Counted from the stretch's first letter, positions 29,643-39,228 are shown. The stretch is 64,000 nucleotides of DNA from Psychrobacter glacincola (GCA_001411745.2 LIQB01000003.2:654353-718352); one strand, 5' to 3'. Numbers and translations: made by a program. The notes: generated by a model not told the origin, from the sequence alone.

Positions 29643-31109
29643 ATGTTTTTACGATCAAACTCGTCAACCATATCAAATTCTTCATTGTATACATTACCTC
29701 CCATCATACGTAACACAATACTCAGTGTAAGTATGGCGCTGCTGCTCACTGCTTGTGGTGGCTCAGATGATTCAAATAATTCCAGTAATAATGGCAATAC
29801 TAATGCACCCAACCCACCCACTACTCCTGACACTCCAGAAATCGATACCAACTGGCAGCCAGCAGGTGGCAGTGCTACGATTGCCGCCAATGGATCACAG
29901 CCTTTTTTGCAAATCATGCCCAACCTACCGAGCAGCGCTTTAGGCGGGGTATCACCTGGACGTGAGTTATTTATCACAGAGTGGACACCAGCAAATGAGG
30001 GTCGCGTACTGTTCGATGGTGTGGGGCCACTGTTAAATGCCAATGCCTGTACCCAATGCCATAGCGTTGAAGGTCGCAAACCCATTTATGCAGCCAATGG
30101 TCAGCTGAGTGATGCGATTTTATTCCGGTTGGGTAATAAGCAAGGCCTGCCACATGCTTATTACGGTGAACAAATGCAGCATCAAAGTATTGCCACAAGT
30201 ATCCATCCCGAAGGGAGCATGCGCTACGCAGCGATGCCCAGTCAAAATGATAAACCTGCTGGCATACAGTTTAGCTTTACTCCAACTGACCCTAATCAAC
30301 CCTTAGGAAATACAGCGATTAGCGGACGTATCTCACCGCAATTGGTCGGCATGGGCTTGCTCGACCTGATTCCTGAAGCGAATATCATTGCGGCAGCTGA
30401 CCCTGATGATAACAATCAAGACGGTATCAGTGGCCGCGTACATTGGGTACAAGATGGCAAACAGCAGCGCATTGGCCGCTTTGGGTGGAAGGGCATTAAT
30501 AGCAGTCTACGTACCCAAAACGCCAATGCCATGTCGCAAGATATGGGTTTGACGACCTCGGTATTTATGGATCCTAACTGTACGGTAAATCAGCCTATTT
30601 GTTGGACGGCAGCGAATGGCGGCTCTCCAGAAGTCTCAGACAGCAGTCTAGACGCTGTGACCGATTTTATGACCGCCCTTGCCGTACCTGAAAGGCGAAT
30701 AGACGATTTATCAGATTTTAATAAAGGAGCGCAACTGTTTGCGCAAGTCGGCTGTGCTGGCTGTCACACACCCAAACAAAAAACAGGCAATAGTGATCGC
30801 TTCCCGCTCCTATCACAGCAAAACATTTATCCTTATACTGATTTATTACTGCATGATATGGGCGCTGGACTAGATGACAGCGTGAAAGAGAAAAATGCAG
30901 AAAGCTTTGAGTGGCGTACGCCGCCATTGTGGGGAATTGGCATTGTGGCACGTGATCCAGAAGCGCGGTTTTTGCATGATGGTCGTGCCAGCAGCTTGAC
31001 TGAAGCGATACTCTGGCATGGTGGTGAAGCAGAAAGTACAAAGACGCGCTTCACACAGTTATCCGCCACGCAAAAACAAACATTAATGACCTTCTTAAAG
31101 GGCATTTAA
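29643..31109 (+). CDS. Di-heme c-type cytochrome lipoprotein, DUF1111 family
   Basis: 488-residue exported protein of the di-heme oxidoreductase (DUF1111) family, distantly related to MauG and bacterial cytochrome c peroxidases. A signal peptide with lipobox LLTAC (about residue 38) is followed by a Ser/Asn/Pro-rich linker. Two heme-binding motifs are seen: CTQCH at about residue 138 and CAGCH at about 374. Further conserved stretches are SGRISPQLVGMGLLDLIPE, DGISGRVHWV, GRFGWKG and HDGRASSLTEAILWHGGEA. Family members often accompany imelysin-like proteins in iron-responsive clusters; here the only neighbour in the same direction is the RCC1-repeat lipoprotein. The electron-transfer substrate is unknown. 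Confidence 0.88.
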   Translation: MFLRSNSSTISNSSLYTLPPIIRNTILSVSMALLLTACGGSDDSNNSSNNGNTNAPNPPTTPDTPEIDTNWQPAGGSATIAANGSQPFLQIMPNLPSSALGGVSPGRELFITEWTPANEGRVLFDGVGPLLNANACTQCHSVEGRKPIYAANGQLSDAILFRLGNKQGLPHAYYGEQMQHQSIATSIHPEGSMRYAAMPSQNDKPAGIQFSFTPTDPNQPLGNTAISGRISPQLVGMGLLDLIPEANIIAAADPDDNNQDGISGRVHWVQDGKQQRIGRFGWKGINSSLRTQNANAMSQDMGLTTSVFMDPNCTVNQPICWTAANGGSPEVSDSSLDAVTDFMTALAVPERRIDDLSDFNKGAQLFAQVGCAGCHTPKQKTGNSDRFPLLSQQNIYPYTDLLLHDMGAGLDDSVKEKNAESFEWRTPPLWGIGIVARDPEARFLHDGRASSLTEAILWHGGEAESTKTRFTQLSATQKQTLMTFLKGI

Positions 31110-31143
31110 CGCTCAAACAATAAAATGTGAGAGTTAAGAAGGC

Positions 31144-31174
31144 AAAAAAGGGCTACCAGTGGTAACCCTTTTTT
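31144..31174. terminator. Bidirectional terminator between the DUF1111 and psiE genes
   Basis: The arms AAAAAAGGG..ACC and GGT..CCCTTTTTT form a hairpin with one small internal mismatch, between two convergent stop codons. A and T runs on both sides suit termination in either direction. Confidence 0.78.
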
Positions 31175-31191
31175 ATGCTGCTATTTAATAG

Positions 31192-31710
31192 TTATTCACG
31201 GCGATGCTTGGTATGACTATCAGGCGCTTGAGCATTATCAGGTAACAGCGCTTTAATCGTTAAGTTTGCATGCTGTTTATCTAGATTGTCCTCTGGACGG
31301 CCAAACGTTTTTGCTGTCCAAGTTAATACTACGATAGAACCGCTCAATAGCATAATGGCCACAGAAATTGTCGCCAGCAGCCATAAATGAAAATAGTCTG
31401 AGACCGCCTGTACATCGACCACCAAATGTCGTGATAAAGCAGTAATCGCGATAAATATCAAAAACTGTACCGGCAGACGGTGGGTTTTAAAATAAATCCC
31501 TATCATGGCGAGCAGCTCAAGATAAATAAACAACATCAATATGTCTTTTAAATCCGCTGAGCCTTTTTGAACAATACCAACGAACTCTTTACCGGCGGTC
31601 CAAACGACAACCACACTGATTAGAAATAAAATAACGTAATGACAGACATCGACAAACTCTCTACCGATACCTTGTAGTCGCTCATGAACACCTACGTTTT
31701 TTTTAGCCAT
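31192..31710 (-). CDS. psiE: PsiE family inner-membrane protein
   Basis: 172-residue membrane protein of the phosphate-starvation-inducible PsiE family. Four hydrophobic segments are visible: at about residues 23-46 (HYVILFLISVVVVWTAGKEF), 58-76, 81-100 and 108-130. Between them, FKTHRLPVQFLIFIAITALSRH is a family hallmark. The tail is hydrophilic. The molecular role of PsiE is not known; in E. coli it is induced by phosphate starvation. A hairpin at 31746-31769 lies just upstream. It is 99 bp downstream of folD in the same direction. Confidence 0.87.
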   Translation of the reverse strand: MAKKNVGVHERLQGIGREFVDVCHYVILFLISVVVVWTAGKEFVGIVQKGSADLKDILMLFIYLELLAMIGIYFKTHRLPVQFLIFIAITALSRHLVVDVQAVSDYFHLWLLATISVAIMLLSGSIVVLTWTAKTFGRPEDNLDKQHANLTIKALLPDNAQAPDSHTKHRRE

Positions 31711-31809
31711 GTTTAGGTCCTATCAACTGAGATGTGGTTGATTTAGCCTGAGTATATATTACCTCAGGCCCCTTATTTATCGGCAATCAGTATTCGTATG
31801 ACTCTCTTG

Positions 31810-32688
31810 TTAGCCGATATTCAAACCGGCAGATTTTTCAGCAGCATCAACCGTTTGGCGAATCAAGGTATTAATGGTCATTGGACCCACGCCGCCCGGT
31901 ACAGGCGTATAAGCACTGGCGATATTTTCTACGCCTTGCAATTCGATATCACCAACGCCGCCATTATCAGTCGGATGGAAACCTGCATCGATGACTACCG
32001 CGCCTGCTTTGATCCAATTAGCTTTGATCAGTTCAGGCACGCCCACTGCCCCAACCACGATATCCGCACGCTTAATATGCGACTCTAAATCCTGCGTTCT
32101 TGAATGGCAAATCGTTACGGTGCAGTTGGCATTCAATAGCATCATCGCCATTGGTTTACCCAAAATGGCACTGCGACCTACAACTACGGCCTCCTTACCA
32201 GCAAGCTCGATATTATGATGCTCTAATAAGTGCATGATGCCTTGCGGGGTACATGAACCATAAGCAGATTGCTGCATCGCCATACGACCAAAGCCAAGGC
32301 AGGTCACACCATCGACGTCTTTTGCCAAGTCAATCTGCTCAAAGCAAGCACGCTCATCGATATGTGCAGGCACTGGATGTTGTAGCAAGATACCATGGAC
32401 GTCTGGATTGCTATTGAGTTCATCTATTTTCGCCATCAGCTCTTCAGTGGTCGTCGCACTTGGCATCTCAACGCGTATAGAATCCATGCCGACACGTTTA
32501 CAAGCATTACCTTTCATACGTACATAAGTCGCAGAAGCGGGATCGTCGCCGACCAATATCGTCGCTAAGCTTGGGGTACGTCCTGTTTTAGCTTTAATAG
32601 CGTCTACACGCGTACTCAGTTGCTGTTCTATTTGTTTAGCAAGTGCTTTACCGTCCAAAACGGTAGCAGATCCTTGGGCAGTTGACAT
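31810..32688 (-). CDS. folD: Methylenetetrahydrofolate dehydrogenase/cyclohydrolase FolD
   Basis: Bifunctional NADP-dependent enzyme interconverting 5,10-methylene- and 10-formyl-tetrahydrofolate. Signatures are [27 protein letters not shown] (with the catalytic Tyr-x-x-x-Lys), [41 protein letters not shown] and [15 protein letters not shown]. Length 292 is typical, with a short Ser/Thr-rich start. A terminator-like hairpin lies immediately upstream, so folD is probably transcribed from its own promoter rather than from the polysaccharide locus. Confidence 0.96.
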   Translation of the reverse strand: MSTAQGSATVLDGKALAKQIEQQLSTRVDAIKAKTGRTPSLATILVGDDPASATYVRMKGNACKRVGMDSIRVEMPSATTTEELMAKIDELNSNPDVHGILLQHPVPAHIDERACFEQIDLAKDVDGVTCLGFGRMAMQQSAYGSCTPQGIMHLLEHHNIELAGKEAVVVGRSAILGKPMAMMLLNANCTVTICHSRTQDLESHIKRADIVVGAVGVPELIKANWIKAGAVVIDAGFHPTDNGGVGDIELQGVENIASAYTPVPGGVGPMTINTLIRQTVDAAEKSAGLNIG

Positions 32689-32998
32689 AGTAACTCCAAT
32701 AGAGGGTGCGATAAAAAAAGAAAGACAGCGCCCGCAACTACTTGCATGCCTGTCTTATGCTTGATCAATGTATGATTAAGACTGATATTGTACCTGTCTG
32801 GACTAAAAAATCCTAGCGTGAGATAAGACTTGGATACTTATAAATTTCTATCACTCGCCAATCTAGCAATATCATGTCATTACCAATGCAACCTTGACAA
32901 CCTTTATCGTTTTATAAGACAGTCTACTCACAAATAAAAGCCAATAGCCGCAACTATTTATAAATACTCAACACGCCTTAATAAGCGATATTCTCACA
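32689..32998. other. Intergenic region between the polysaccharide locus and folD
   Basis: 310 bp containing a hairpin with T-run (32713-32756) and otherwise AT-rich sequence. No gene seen. Confidence 0.5.
32713..32756 (-). terminator. Possible terminator or leader hairpin upstream of folD
   Basis: On the minus strand AAGACAG (32756-32750) pairs with CTGTCTT (32728-32722). An inner GCAA/TTGC stem sits in the long loop, and the structure is followed by TCTTTTTTT. It lies only about 30 bp before the folD start. It could therefore end the polysaccharide operon or attenuate folD. Confidence 0.4.
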
Positions 32999-34198
32999 TT
33001 ACTGAATCATTGAAGCAAACACGCGATCGATTGCATCTACCGTTTGCGCAATTTCGGCAGTGGTTAAGGTAGGATGAACCAAAAACATTAAGCTGGTCTC
33101 TCCCAACTGTTTTGCTATTGGCAGTCTGTTTTCTGGACGCAAGCCTGTATCATCGAATGCTTTTTCTAAATATACCTCTGAGGCAGAACCTGAATAGCAA
33201 GGCACGCCTGACGCATTTATTTCTTCAATGATGCGATCACGCGTCCAACCCTCAGCTAGGTTATTTGGTTGCACGTAAACATACAATTTATAATAGGCAT
33301 GGGTAGAGTTTGGAAACTGATAATCTTGCTCTAATGTCGGCACCGATAGATAGCCTTTTTCTTCCCATTTAGCACATGCCTCTAATATCGCTTGAGCATT
33401 AGCACTGCGCTTCGCTATCCAGTCACTCATATGTGCCAATTGAATACGCCCAATCACGCCCTGAATCTCGGTCATGCGCCAGTTGGTGCCAAAGCTCTCA
33501 TGCAGCCAATTATAGCCGGGCAGCTGCTCGGTCTCATAGACCGCCGCATAGCTTTTGCCATGATCTTTATACGCCCACATTTTTCGCCATAGCTGCTCGT
33601 CATCGGTGATGACCATGCCGCCCTCGCCGCCTGTGGTCATGATCTTATCTTGGCAAAAACTCCACGCGCCAATATGGCCGATACTGCCAACGCTACGACC
33701 TTTGTAGCGTGCACCATGCGCTTGTGCACAGTCTTCAATGACATATAAATGATGCTGATCTGCCAGTGCCATAATGCCATCCATATCACAGGGCCAACCT
33801 GCCAAATGTACACAGACGATGCCTTTGGTTTTGTCCGTCAATACCGCCGCTATCGACTCTGGAGTGATATTCCCTGTTGCCTCATCAACATCCGCAAAAA
33901 TGGGCGTCGCGCCTGCATTAACCACTGAGGAGATACTGGCAATAAAAGTGCGCGGCGTCACGATAACTTCATCACCCACACCTATACCAAGTGCCTGCAA
34001 TGCCGCGTCCAATGCCAAAGTTCCGTTGCCCAATGCAATCGCGTATTTGCTACCCGCCCAATCAGCGAATTCCTCTTCAAACTGACGGCATTCTTGCCCT
34101 GTCCAATAATTGACCTTGTTGGATAACAATACTTGACTGACCGCATCCGCTTCTTGCTGAGTAAAACTAGGCCAAGGTGAAAAAGGAGTATTTAGCAT
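32999..34198 (-). CDS. DegT/DnrJ/EryC1/StrS family sugar aminotransferase (PglE/QhbB-like)
   Basis: PLP enzyme of 399 residues that aminates a 4-keto nucleotide sugar. The PLP lysine is Lys185 in SFCQDKIMTTGGEGG. Upstream motifs are ALGNGTLALDAALQALG, DEVIVTPRTFIASISSV and VIEDCAQAHGARY. The likely substrate is the UDP-4-keto-6-deoxy-GlcNAc made by the dehydratase encoded at 45033-47036, giving a UDP-4-amino-4,6-dideoxy sugar as in bacillosamine or QuiNAc4NAc synthesis. It is the last gene of the locus, 10 bp after the initiating transferase. The expected N-acetyltransferase is not found. Confidence 0.88.
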   Translation of the reverse strand: MLNTPFSPWPSFTQQEADAVSQVLLSNKVNYWTGQECRQFEEEFADWAGSKYAIALGNGTLALDAALQALGIGVGDEVIVTPRTFIASISSVVNAGATPIFADVDEATGNITPESIAAVLTDKTKGIVCVHLAGWPCDMDGIMALADQHHLYVIEDCAQAHGARYKGRSVGSIGHIGAWSFCQDKIMTTGGEGGMVITDDEQLWRKMWAYKDHGKSYAAVYETEQLPGYNWLHESFGTNWRMTEIQGVIGRIQLAHMSDWIAKRSANAQAILEACAKWEEKGYLSVPTLEQDYQFPNSTHAYYKLYVYVQPNNLAEGWTRDRIIEEINASGVPCYSGSASEVYLEKAFDDTGLRPENRLPIAKQLGETSLMFLVHPTLTTAEIAQTVDAIDRVFASMIQ

Positions 34199-34208
34199 GC
34201 GTTCCTCA

Positions 34209-34820
34209 TCAAAGCGTGTTTTTATCGACGCTATTACCTGTGAATTTACTCATGGTCGCTTCACCATCAGCACTAATGCCATCTTTGATAATGACTTTTT
34301 TTACTGTTTTAACCAAGATCATAATGTCTAACCATAATGACTGATGATCGACATACCATGTGTCGAGCGTAAATTTTTCATGCCAACCAATCGCATTTCG
34401 ACCATTAACTTGTGCATATCCCGTAATACCCGGACGTACACGGTGGCGACGCGCTTGCTCATCATTATATAGGGGCAGATATTCCATCAATAGTGGTCGC
34501 GGCCCCACCAAACTCATATCGCCTTTAATCACATTCCATAGTTCAGGCAGCTCATCGAGACTGCTATTACGCAAGGTCTTACCAAATACCGTCAAACGCT
34601 CATCATCCTCTAAAGGATTACCCTCTGTATCGATCGCATCTTTCATCGAGCGAAACTTAATCATCTCAAACGGCTTGCCATTTAGACCAGGGCGAGTTTG
34701 TTTAAATATCACTGGCGATCCTAAGTTTTTTTTGACTTTATAAGCCGTAATAACATAAACAGGAGATAATATTACCAAGGCCGCCGTGGCCGCCGTGATG
34801 TCAAATAGTCGCTTTATCAT
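34209..34820 (-). CDS. Initiating sugar-phosphate transferase (PglC/WcaJ superfamily)
   Basis: 203-residue monotopic phosphoglycosyl transferase. It transfers a sugar 1-phosphate from a UDP-sugar to undecaprenyl phosphate, starting the repeat unit. It has an N-terminal re-entrant hydrophobic helix (about residues 8-26). Motifs are PVIFKQTRPGLNGKPFEMIKF, SMKDA, RNSSLDELPELWNV, GDMSLVGPRPLL and RHRVRPGITGYAQVNGRN. It is the short form, like PglC and ItrB, without the extra membrane domain of WcaJ. The start overlaps the preceding glycosyltransferase gene by 4 bp. Pairing with the aminotransferase suggests a diamino-trideoxy first sugar. Confidence 0.9.
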   Translation of the reverse strand: MIKRLFDITAATAALVILSPVYVITAYKVKKNLGSPVIFKQTRPGLNGKPFEMIKFRSMKDAIDTEGNPLEDDERLTVFGKTLRNSSLDELPELWNVIKGDMSLVGPRPLLMEYLPLYNDEQARRHRVRPGITGYAQVNGRNAIGWHEKFTLDTWYVDHQSLWLDIMILVKTVKKVIIKDGISADGEATMSKFTGNSVDKNTL

Positions 34821-35986
34821 TTTGCAGCCCGCCTTTTGTCGTTTACGCGGTCATCCCTACTGCGTAAATAAAAACTTAAATAACTTTGCCACAATTGCTT
34901 GCGTTCAAAATTTGCAATGGCCCAGTCTCTTGCATCAGGATATCTTTTTTCAAATTCCTTATCAGTAGCGGCATCGCGGATTGCTTCGGTGACAGACGAC
35001 ATATCCTTAAAGTTAAATTTTCGGCCGCTCACCCCTTCTTTGACACTATCCTTTACACCAACAACATCATAGGCAAAGGTTGGCACCGCGCAACTGGCTG
35101 CTTCAATAGCTACACTACCAAACCCTTCACGATAGCTCAAAAACAAATGCAAATCAGCACACTGAAAAACCTCGTGCACGTTTGAGTTGGCTGGTATGTA
35201 TACACCTCTATTATCTTTGACAACTTTTTCAACGACTGTTTTTCCTATGTCGTCTTCAAAGTCTCCTATGAAGATAAAGTAGACGTTTTCATCTCTCAGT
35301 TTTTCAGAGATATACTCAATATCTTTGAACCCTTTATCATCACAAACTCGCCCTACCACGCCAATCACAAAGGTATTAACAGGCACCTTGTATTTCTTTT
35401 TTAACGACTCTTTTTCTATCTGAGCCACAGGTTGCAGCAAATCAACATTAATACCGTTAAATGAGCCATTATCAATAACTCTTGCCTTGCTTTTTTTGAG
35501 GATATTTTCTTCTAGGCATACGCTGAGCAAAGACTCAGAAACAAATAAAACCTCGTGAGATAAGCCAAAGCTTAATATATCCAGACCCTGAAACACCCTC
35601 TTTTTTAAACCTGAAAAATTCTCATAGGCTCTACCCACGCTAAAAGCAATTCGTCTCTTTTGCAATGTAACAGCACTTGCGATACTCCCTAACAACAAGG
35701 CTTTAGGCGTTAAATAAACCACCACATCAAAACGATTCGATAGCATATAACGGGTTAAAAGCGCGAGCGACTGAGCATCTTTAAACAAAGATGGCTTACG
35801 CTGAAAATTTAAATTAATCACCTTGCCTATTTTGCGCTCACGTAAAATATCTAACTGCTGTTTATCGCCACCGCATATTAAGGTGATATCAACATCCGCA
35901 TGGTCTCTAATGTATTCAAGCTGATCACGATATAGCACATTAAATGACACCGCATCTGTCATTAGAAAGCATATCTTTAATGTCAT
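34817..35986 (-). CDS. Glycosyltransferase, GT4-like
   Basis: 389-residue GT-B enzyme resembling PglA and related GT4 transferases. The C-terminal donor-binding half has FVIGVVGRVCDDKGF, CADLHLFLSYREGFGSVAIEAASC (the E-x7-E region) and VPTFAYDVVGVKDSV. The N-terminal half has a Rossmann-like start (LKICFLMTDAVSFNV). It probably adds the second sugar of the repeat unit, being next to the initiating transferase and overlapping it by 4 bp. Donor and acceptor cannot be predicted. Confidence 0.87.
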   Translation of the reverse strand: MTLKICFLMTDAVSFNVLYRDQLEYIRDHADVDITLICGGDKQQLDILRERKIGKVINLNFQRKPSLFKDAQSLALLTRYMLSNRFDVVVYLTPKALLLGSIASAVTLQKRRIAFSVGRAYENFSGLKKRVFQGLDILSFGLSHEVLFVSESLLSVCLEENILKKSKARVIDNGSFNGINVDLLQPVAQIEKESLKKKYKVPVNTFVIGVVGRVCDDKGFKDIEYISEKLRDENVYFIFIGDFEDDIGKTVVEKVVKDNRGVYIPANSNVHEVFQCADLHLFLSYREGFGSVAIEAASCAVPTFAYDVVGVKDSVKEGVSGRKFNFKDMSSVTEAIRDAATDKEFEKRYPDARDWAIANFERKQLWQSYLSFYLRSRDDRVNDKRRAAK

Positions 35987-36042
35987 TTCAGCACCTCAAT
36001 ATTTTTTTATATTATTTTATCAGTGACATTTTATAAATAATA

Positions 36043-36906
36043 TTATTTAGCACAAATACTATTTATCACTGACTGATGATGACTTCTTAGCGTGTCAGAT
36101 ATTGTTAACTTATTTCTTTTATTGGCTATCTTTTGTAATAATCCTATCGAATCTAAAAAAGTAACTGTTGTCAGTTTTGCTGATAATTTTAAAGAACCTA
36201 AATAACTGTTTCCTTTATATTCACAGTACGTTTTAAAACTGTCTTTGTATGATCTGGTTATTTTAGATAGTGATAAATTTCCTTCTTCTCTATAATAGTA
36301 TAGTAAATCGGGCAATACCGCTAAATTTAAATCTTGATTTGAGATAGCTCTACACCACAAATCGTAATCTTCAGACCTTGGATAATTTTCATTATATTTA
36401 TTTCGTTCATACCAGCTCTTTTTTGCCAAAACAGCAGCATGTACAATAGGATAAGCCGCGGCTATTTCTTTAAATTCCGTGTAAATTTGGTCGACATGAC
36501 GACAACCATAAACTTTATTAAAATTATCAATAGACACGACACCTGTAGAAACCAAATCATAATTTGGATTTTTTTCTAAAAAACTTAATTGAATCGCTAG
36601 TCTATCTGGATGAATGAGATCATCGGCATCCATGCGCGCTATATAATCATAATTAGCTTCTTCAATAAGCTGATTTAATCGAGCAGGCAGTTTTTTATTT
36701 ATGCCATCAGCAATGACCCTTATTCTATGATCAGCCTCTTCAAAACGCTTGGCGATGGCCAATGACGCATCAGTAGAGCCATCATCAATTAATATAAGCT
36801 CCCATAACTCATGCGTTTGAGCCAATATAGATTTGATAGCGTCTTCTAAGTACGCTTCAGCATTATAAATGGGAATACCAATAGATATATATGTCTGATT
36901 TTTCAT
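36043..36906 (-). CDS. Glycosyltransferase, GT2 family
   Basis: 287-residue GT-A enzyme. The N-terminus ISIGIPIYNAEAYLEDAIKS, LILIDDGSTDASL and the metal-binding DXD at YIARMDADDLIHPDRL are typical of family 2. A downstream SEDYDLWCRA holds the probable catalytic base region. The start codon overlaps the stop of the polymerase gene (TAATG), indicating coupled translation. DNA here and in the polymerase gene is visibly AT-richer than the rest of the window, as is common in polymer-specific genes acquired by exchange. Confidence 0.88.
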   Translation of the reverse strand: MKNQTYISIGIPIYNAEAYLEDAIKSILAQTHELWELILIDDGSTDASLAIAKRFEEADHRIRVIADGINKKLPARLNQLIEEANYDYIARMDADDLIHPDRLAIQLSFLEKNPNYDLVSTGVVSIDNFNKVYGCRHVDQIYTEFKEIAAAYPIVHAAVLAKKSWYERNKYNENYPRSEDYDLWCRAISNQDLNLAVLPDLLYYYREEGNLSLSKITRSYKDSFKTYCEYKGNSYLGSLKLSAKLTTVTFLDSIGLLQKIANKRNKLTISDTLRSHHQSVINSICAK

Positions 36907-37946
36907 TAGAAAACCTCAAATATCGGATTGATAATATACGGACTCAAGTTACTAAATCTCGATGTCGTCAAGACAAAATACATGAGAAAAATAACGATAC
37001 TCGCTATATATAAATAAATATTATTAATTCTTTTTAAAATCATAGGCAGTATCAAAACCAATATCCATGTAAAATACGCAAGCAGCCTTTGAGGACCTGA
37101 AGGACTGGTACCCAACATCGCTAACGGTATGATAAAAACCACGCCTGATGCATAAAACGTTATGAGTTTTTGAAAATCTTTGTCTTTAATTTTATACAGA
37201 TAACTGACCAAGATGATTAAAACCATGATAGCTGTATAAAAACCAAGCGTTAAAAACCCGCCTGCTTCATCGGATGCTTTCGCATAGCCCTCATATCTAT
37301 CGTTAGTAGAAGAAATATAAGCGACCAATACCCCACTTACTAATAGCGATCCTAAGAATGTTGCCAAAATCTTATATAAGGGTTTTATTCTTAAATTGAC
37401 GATGAAATAAAATGGAATCATAAACAATGCAGTTACATGGAATAATGAAGCAATTGCACAAATCAACAGGTATGGAATAAATCGTTTTTCTAAAAGATAA
37501 GGAATGGCCAATGTAAAGATCGCCATTGCCAATCCTTGCCGCAGTCCATTAAAAGAAAAAGTATAAACGCCTAATGTAATAAATAAAAATACGGAAAACC
37601 AATAATTTACGCTGTATTTTTTAATCACTCTAAGATAGCAATAGACAATAATTAAACTGGTAATAACAAGCAGCCAAAAATAATGAGTGGTCATACGTAA
37701 CAACGCATACTCTAATAACTGATAACCGAACTCAATGTCTTCGTTGAACCTAAAGTATTCGGCATTCAATTGACTGTTGAAATTTCTCGTATAGTTTCCT
37801 GTATCCGTACCGACTCGGTAGCTACGAAGACCTGCAAACAATGTCAATATAATTAGCGGCAGCCAAAAAGACGTACGATTGAGAGATTTTTTCTCCAGTA
37901 CGATCCAAAAAACAACAAGGCTAAGAACCAGCAGGTATGGAAGCAT
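36906..37946 (-). CDS. wzy: Polysaccharide polymerase, Wzy/EpsG-like
   Basis: 346-residue integral membrane protein with about ten hydrophobic segments. It has the EpsG-type motif AGLRSYRVGTDTGNY in the first periplasmic loop and FSFNGLRQGLAMAIFTLAIP at about residues 128-147. Such proteins join lipid-linked repeat units in the periplasm. It is the only polymerase-like protein in the locus, which also encodes a flippase and a Wzc kinase, so a Wzx/Wzy mechanism is inferred. It is AT-rich. A 187-bp gap without a gene separates it from the upstream glycosyltransferase gene. Confidence 0.82.
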   Translation of the reverse strand: MLPYLLVLSLVVFWIVLEKKSLNRTSFWLPLIILTLFAGLRSYRVGTDTGNYTRNFNSQLNAEYFRFNEDIEFGYQLLEYALLRMTTHYFWLLVITSLIIVYCYLRVIKKYSVNYWFSVFLFITLGVYTFSFNGLRQGLAMAIFTLAIPYLLEKRFIPYLLICAIASLFHVTALFMIPFYFIVNLRIKPLYKILATFLGSLLVSGVLVAYISSTNDRYEGYAKASDEAGGFLTLGFYTAIMVLIILVSYLYKIKDKDFQKLITFYASGVVFIIPLAMLGTSPSGPQRLLAYFTWILVLILPMILKRINNIYLYIASIVIFLMYFVLTTSRFSNLSPYIINPIFEVF

Positions 37947-38133
37947 TTAACCCTCTATAAAAGTAGATGTCGTCAATCTTATATAAATCGGATATGATGG
38001 CAGGTTTACACCGTCTAGTATCTTTTGTACCGTCCAATACCTATATAACTATAGCCTTCCTAGCCACCTCGCTTTTTTTCTCATTCCGTCCAAACTACCT
38101 TGAAACAACTATAAATAAGAAGCAACCACTCTG

Positions 38134-39228
38134 TCACATATTCAAGTACTTTTGCATTAGTGTTTGCGCGTTGGTAGCAGCACTAAATCCATATAAATTC
38201 AGCGCTGCGGTTATGTCTTTTTCATTGGGCTCTGGCTGTTTAGGCGCTAATAAGTAATCAACCCAATCCTTGGCTGAGTGAATCGGTAAAAACTGTACTA
38301 ATCCAAGTCCTAAATCTACTTCAGGTGATACTTGGTCAGAAACCAACGCCTTTAACCCAACTGTTTGGCTCTCTACCAAGACGACAGGGAAACCCTCGTG
38401 CAACGAAGGCATAATCATATAGTCGGCGCTGGCCATTAATTCTGTGATATCCGTACGCATCCCCAAAAACTTGACCGTATCTAGGAGTGACTTATCTGCT
38501 ACTTGTTGCCTGAGCCTCATATCCAATGAACCTTGTCCAACAATATATAAGGTAAAAGCGATTTGACGTTTTTTTAACTGCTCAGCGATCTCTAAAGAAA
38601 ACTGATGGTTTTTAACCTCATTTAGACGACCAACTTGGATGATTTTTAGCCCCTCATCGCCAAATTCTTGGTCGATATACTGTCGTGATTGGTTAGCGAC
38701 TGTCATCATCTGTTTTATGTCCACAGCATTGGGCAATAGCCACACATCTTTTATGCTGCCAAATAGGTAATGTGCCGCTTGTTCACCGCAACTCATTTTA
38801 TTCGTGGCCAATTTACGATTGGTAATGAATGCCCACTGTTCATATATTTTTTTAACAATATTGGTTTTCCCATTACTGGTGCTATGAGAATGTGAAATGC
38901 GATGCGGCACGCCAGCACCTTTAGCAGCCAGCAGATGAAAAGCATTGTTTAATAGCATATGAGCATGAATGACTTGATAGTCAGGATGTTGTTTAAGGAA
39001 GTTTTTAAGCTTCCACATACGCGCTAACGAATGATCCGCTAAAATCGGTATAATCCTACCGCCCAGCGCTATTATCTCAGCATCATAGTCACCGACCTCG
39101 TCGGTAAAAGTGATAAAATCAAACTGAATCTGGCTATGATCTATATGGCGATATAGATTCATGAGCATGGTCTCTGCCCCAGCCCGATCCATTTTTCCCA
39201 CGATGTGTAGCACTCTCTGAACAGTCAT
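38134..39228 (-). CDS. Glycosyltransferase, GT4 family
   Basis: 364-residue GT-B enzyme similar to EpsF-type transferases. N-terminal VLHIVGKMDRAGAETMLMNLY binds the acceptor side. The donor side shows LKIIQVGRLNEVKNHQFSLEIA, LYIVGQGSL, VKFLGMRTDI and ADYMIMPSLHEGFPVVLVESQ. Probably adds one sugar of the repeat unit. The ATG at 39228 follows the upstream GT2 gene by 46 bp. Confidence 0.88.
   Translation of the reverse strand: MTVQRVLHIVGKMDRAGAETMLMNLYRHIDHSQIQFDFITFTDEVGDYDAEIIALGGRIIPILADHSLARMWKLKNFLKQHPDYQVIHAHMLLNNAFHLLAAKGAGVPHRISHSHSTSNGKTNIVKKIYEQWAFITNRKLATNKMSCGEQAAHYLFGSIKDVWLLPNAVDIKQMMTVANQSRQYIDQEFGDEGLKIIQVGRLNEVKNHQFSLEIAEQLKKRQIAFTLYIVGQGSLDMRLRQQVADKSLLDTVKFLGMRTDITELMASADYMIMPSLHEGFPVVLVESQTVGLKALVSDQVSPEVDLGLGLVQFLPIHSAKDWVDYLLAPKQPEPNEKDITAALNLYGFSAATNAQTLMQKYLNM

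Noticed and set aside
31746-31769. Hairpin GCCTGAG/CTCAGGC between folD and psiE as a terminator
   Set aside because: Short stem with a 10-nt AT loop and no T-run; it may equally overlap the psiE promoter.
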